DNA of 64,000 nucleotides. It comes from Tubulanus polymorphus (taxonomy: Eukaryota > Nemertea > Palaeonemertea > Tubulaniformes > Tubulanidae). The notes below the pieces were generated by a model that saw nothing but the letters and a program-made list of their open reading frames with translations, was not told the DNA's origin and ran no database searches. The stretch's first letter is position 1. Each line of letters opens with the position of its first letter. Both the position numbers and the translations under genes were made by a program. Shown here piece after piece: positions 63,044-64,000 of this stretch. The DNA lies in the NCBI RefSeq assembly GCF_964204645.1, contig NC_134025.1, forward strand, positions 14,451,001 to 14,515,000. Direction: 5' to 3'.

Positions 63044-64000
63044 GTTAACTTCTTGATATCTCGAGCGTTCACCCAAGAATTGAATTTATCGGGATAGTTA
63101 TACCACTTTACCAAGTATTGTTTTCGAACGCCTTTACCCCGAGTTTTAATTATCGACTCGATCTTATACGTTTCATCCTTTTTATTGAATTTTATCAACT
63201 CGTATCCGTAAAACACGCCATCTATTGTTACGTCTTGTAAATCTTTAATCTTGTATACAGGTGGCTCACGCATAATTCTTTTCGTAACGATAAACAACTC
63301 GGTACTCCACCCGGGTAAATAGCCTTTTTGGAATTGTCCTTTGAGTTCGCTTATTCGCACAGTGTCGCCAACGCGAAACTTAAATTTCACGCGTTTTTTA
63401 CTACGGATTGTACCGTATAGATTCTTGAAAACTTTGTACGCGTTTAACTCGTTGACATCGTTTGGAGCCATTTTTATACTACGATGAAACGATTTATTGT
63501 ATGACGCTACTATATCTTTAAGCAAATCGATATATCTGTATGAATTTCTATGCGAAAATATCTTATACATTTACGATTTTAAAGTACGTATCCATCTTTC
63601 GATTAAAGCGCATTTTACTTCGTTTTTACTTTGGAAAAAACGTACGCCTTCGTTTTTCAGATACGCCTGCGTTTTTGAACCGACAAATTCTGTGCCTGAA
63701 TCCGATTGAATAACGCCAGGTTTCCTAATCTTGAAAATCTTTTTAAAACCATCCACAACGGTAGAATTAAATTTAATCTCTAACGGTATAGCGAACGCGT
63801 ATCTAGACAATACATCAATAGCCGTCAATAGAAATTTGTAACCGTCGTTGTGTTTCGAAATATTCGAAACGTCGCACAAGTCAACCTGAAATTGTTCGTT
63901 CACTCGATAGGCTATAGTTTTGTTTCTGGGAAATCTCTTTCGTACTTTGGCGTGTAACGTATGAACTTCTTGTTCGGCTAACCAGTCTCGTATCTCACGT
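63040..64000 (-). pseudogene. Retrovirus-like integrase with chromodomain, one nonsense codon, partial
   Basis: The frame is open from the window edge (start outside) to 63040 except for a TAA at 63571-63573. DDE triad: Asp in EQFQVDLCDV, Asp in VIQSDSGTEF, Glu in CALIERWIRTLK. After the core come an SH3-like part (VKFKFRVGDTVRISEL) and a chromodomain (KQYLVKWYNYPDKFNSWV), which may guide insertion to marked chromatin. The stop lies just after the catalytic Glu, so the C-terminal domains are lost unless read through. Confidence 0.88.

Larger units (their letters stand above)
57241..64000. mobile_element. Polinton-like element E4 (second lineage; right part outside window)
   Basis: A block with more balanced base composition that encodes protease, capsid protein, a basic membrane-active-like protein, a penton-like protein and integrase on the minus strand, and a PC4-like and a RING-like protein on the plus strand. 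The leftward genes overlap each other by a few bases, as in compact viruses. Its capsid protein is of the F54H12.2-like type found in adintovirus-like and Polinton elements. The left boundary is inferred from the change in composition and the control-site cluster at 57262-57380; PolB would lie beyond the window. Confidence 0.82.

Overview
The window is AT-rich eukaryotic DNA, most likely from an invertebrate animal, built almost entirely of transposable and virus-like elements. The main residents are four elements of the Polinton/Maverick class: large DNA elements that encode a protein-primed family B DNA polymerase (PolB), a retrovirus-like integrase, an A32-type packaging ATPase and double-jelly-roll capsid proteins, so they resemble endogenous adenovirus-like viruses. 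The host species cannot be named from sequence alone. No clear single-copy host gene was found.

Element E1 (1-15581) enters the window inside PolB and runs to a complete right terminus. E2 (21582-37960) is a close relative that is whole from end to end except for a deletion and missing outermost left bases. Both have the same layout. A rightward block holds PolB, a small protein, a penton-like protein, several small membrane proteins, a conserved protein of unknown function, a coiled-coil membrane protein, the major capsid protein and a zinc-finger protein with an eight-residue repeat. It converges on a leftward block: packaging ATPase, integrase with chromodomain, a small membrane protein, a 200-residue protein and an HNH nuclease next to the right inverted repeat. 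E3 (38366-48755) is an inverted, rearranged and badly decayed relative without termini. It carries an extra zinc-finger gene, and its PolB has lost motifs B and C. E4 (57241-64000, leaving the window) belongs to a different lineage. It has a PC4-like protein with an intron, a RING-like protein, an adenain-type protease, a major capsid protein of the type often annotated F54H12.2-like, a basic membrane-active-like protein, a penton-like protein and an integrase.

Between them lie a decayed Helitron split by a LINE fragment (15582-17840), pieces of another Polinton (17889-18697), a tRNA-Ile-derived SINE-like sequence, a gag/ORF1-like fragment (37961-38362), a duplicated block with 30-bp palindromic repeats and a LINE reverse transcriptase end (48791-51900), a Mutator-like element with FLYWCH/MULE transposase (52320-55768), and several microsatellites.

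The most interesting signals are regulatory. In E1-E3 many genes, including nearly all those of the rightward block, start directly at a T-tract followed by TAAATAAATG or a close variant, which recalls the late promoters of poxviruses and other large cytoplasmic DNA viruses. Genes near the termini carry a different upstream motif, TTTAGTA. E4 uses neither; its presumed terminus instead packs CRE/ATF, ETS, YY1 and E2F consensus sites into about 90 bases, much like adenovirus control regions. The right ends of E1 and E2 also share an unusual fold-back structure. Most genes contain at least one nonsense codon or frameshift, so these copies are recent but largely defective.
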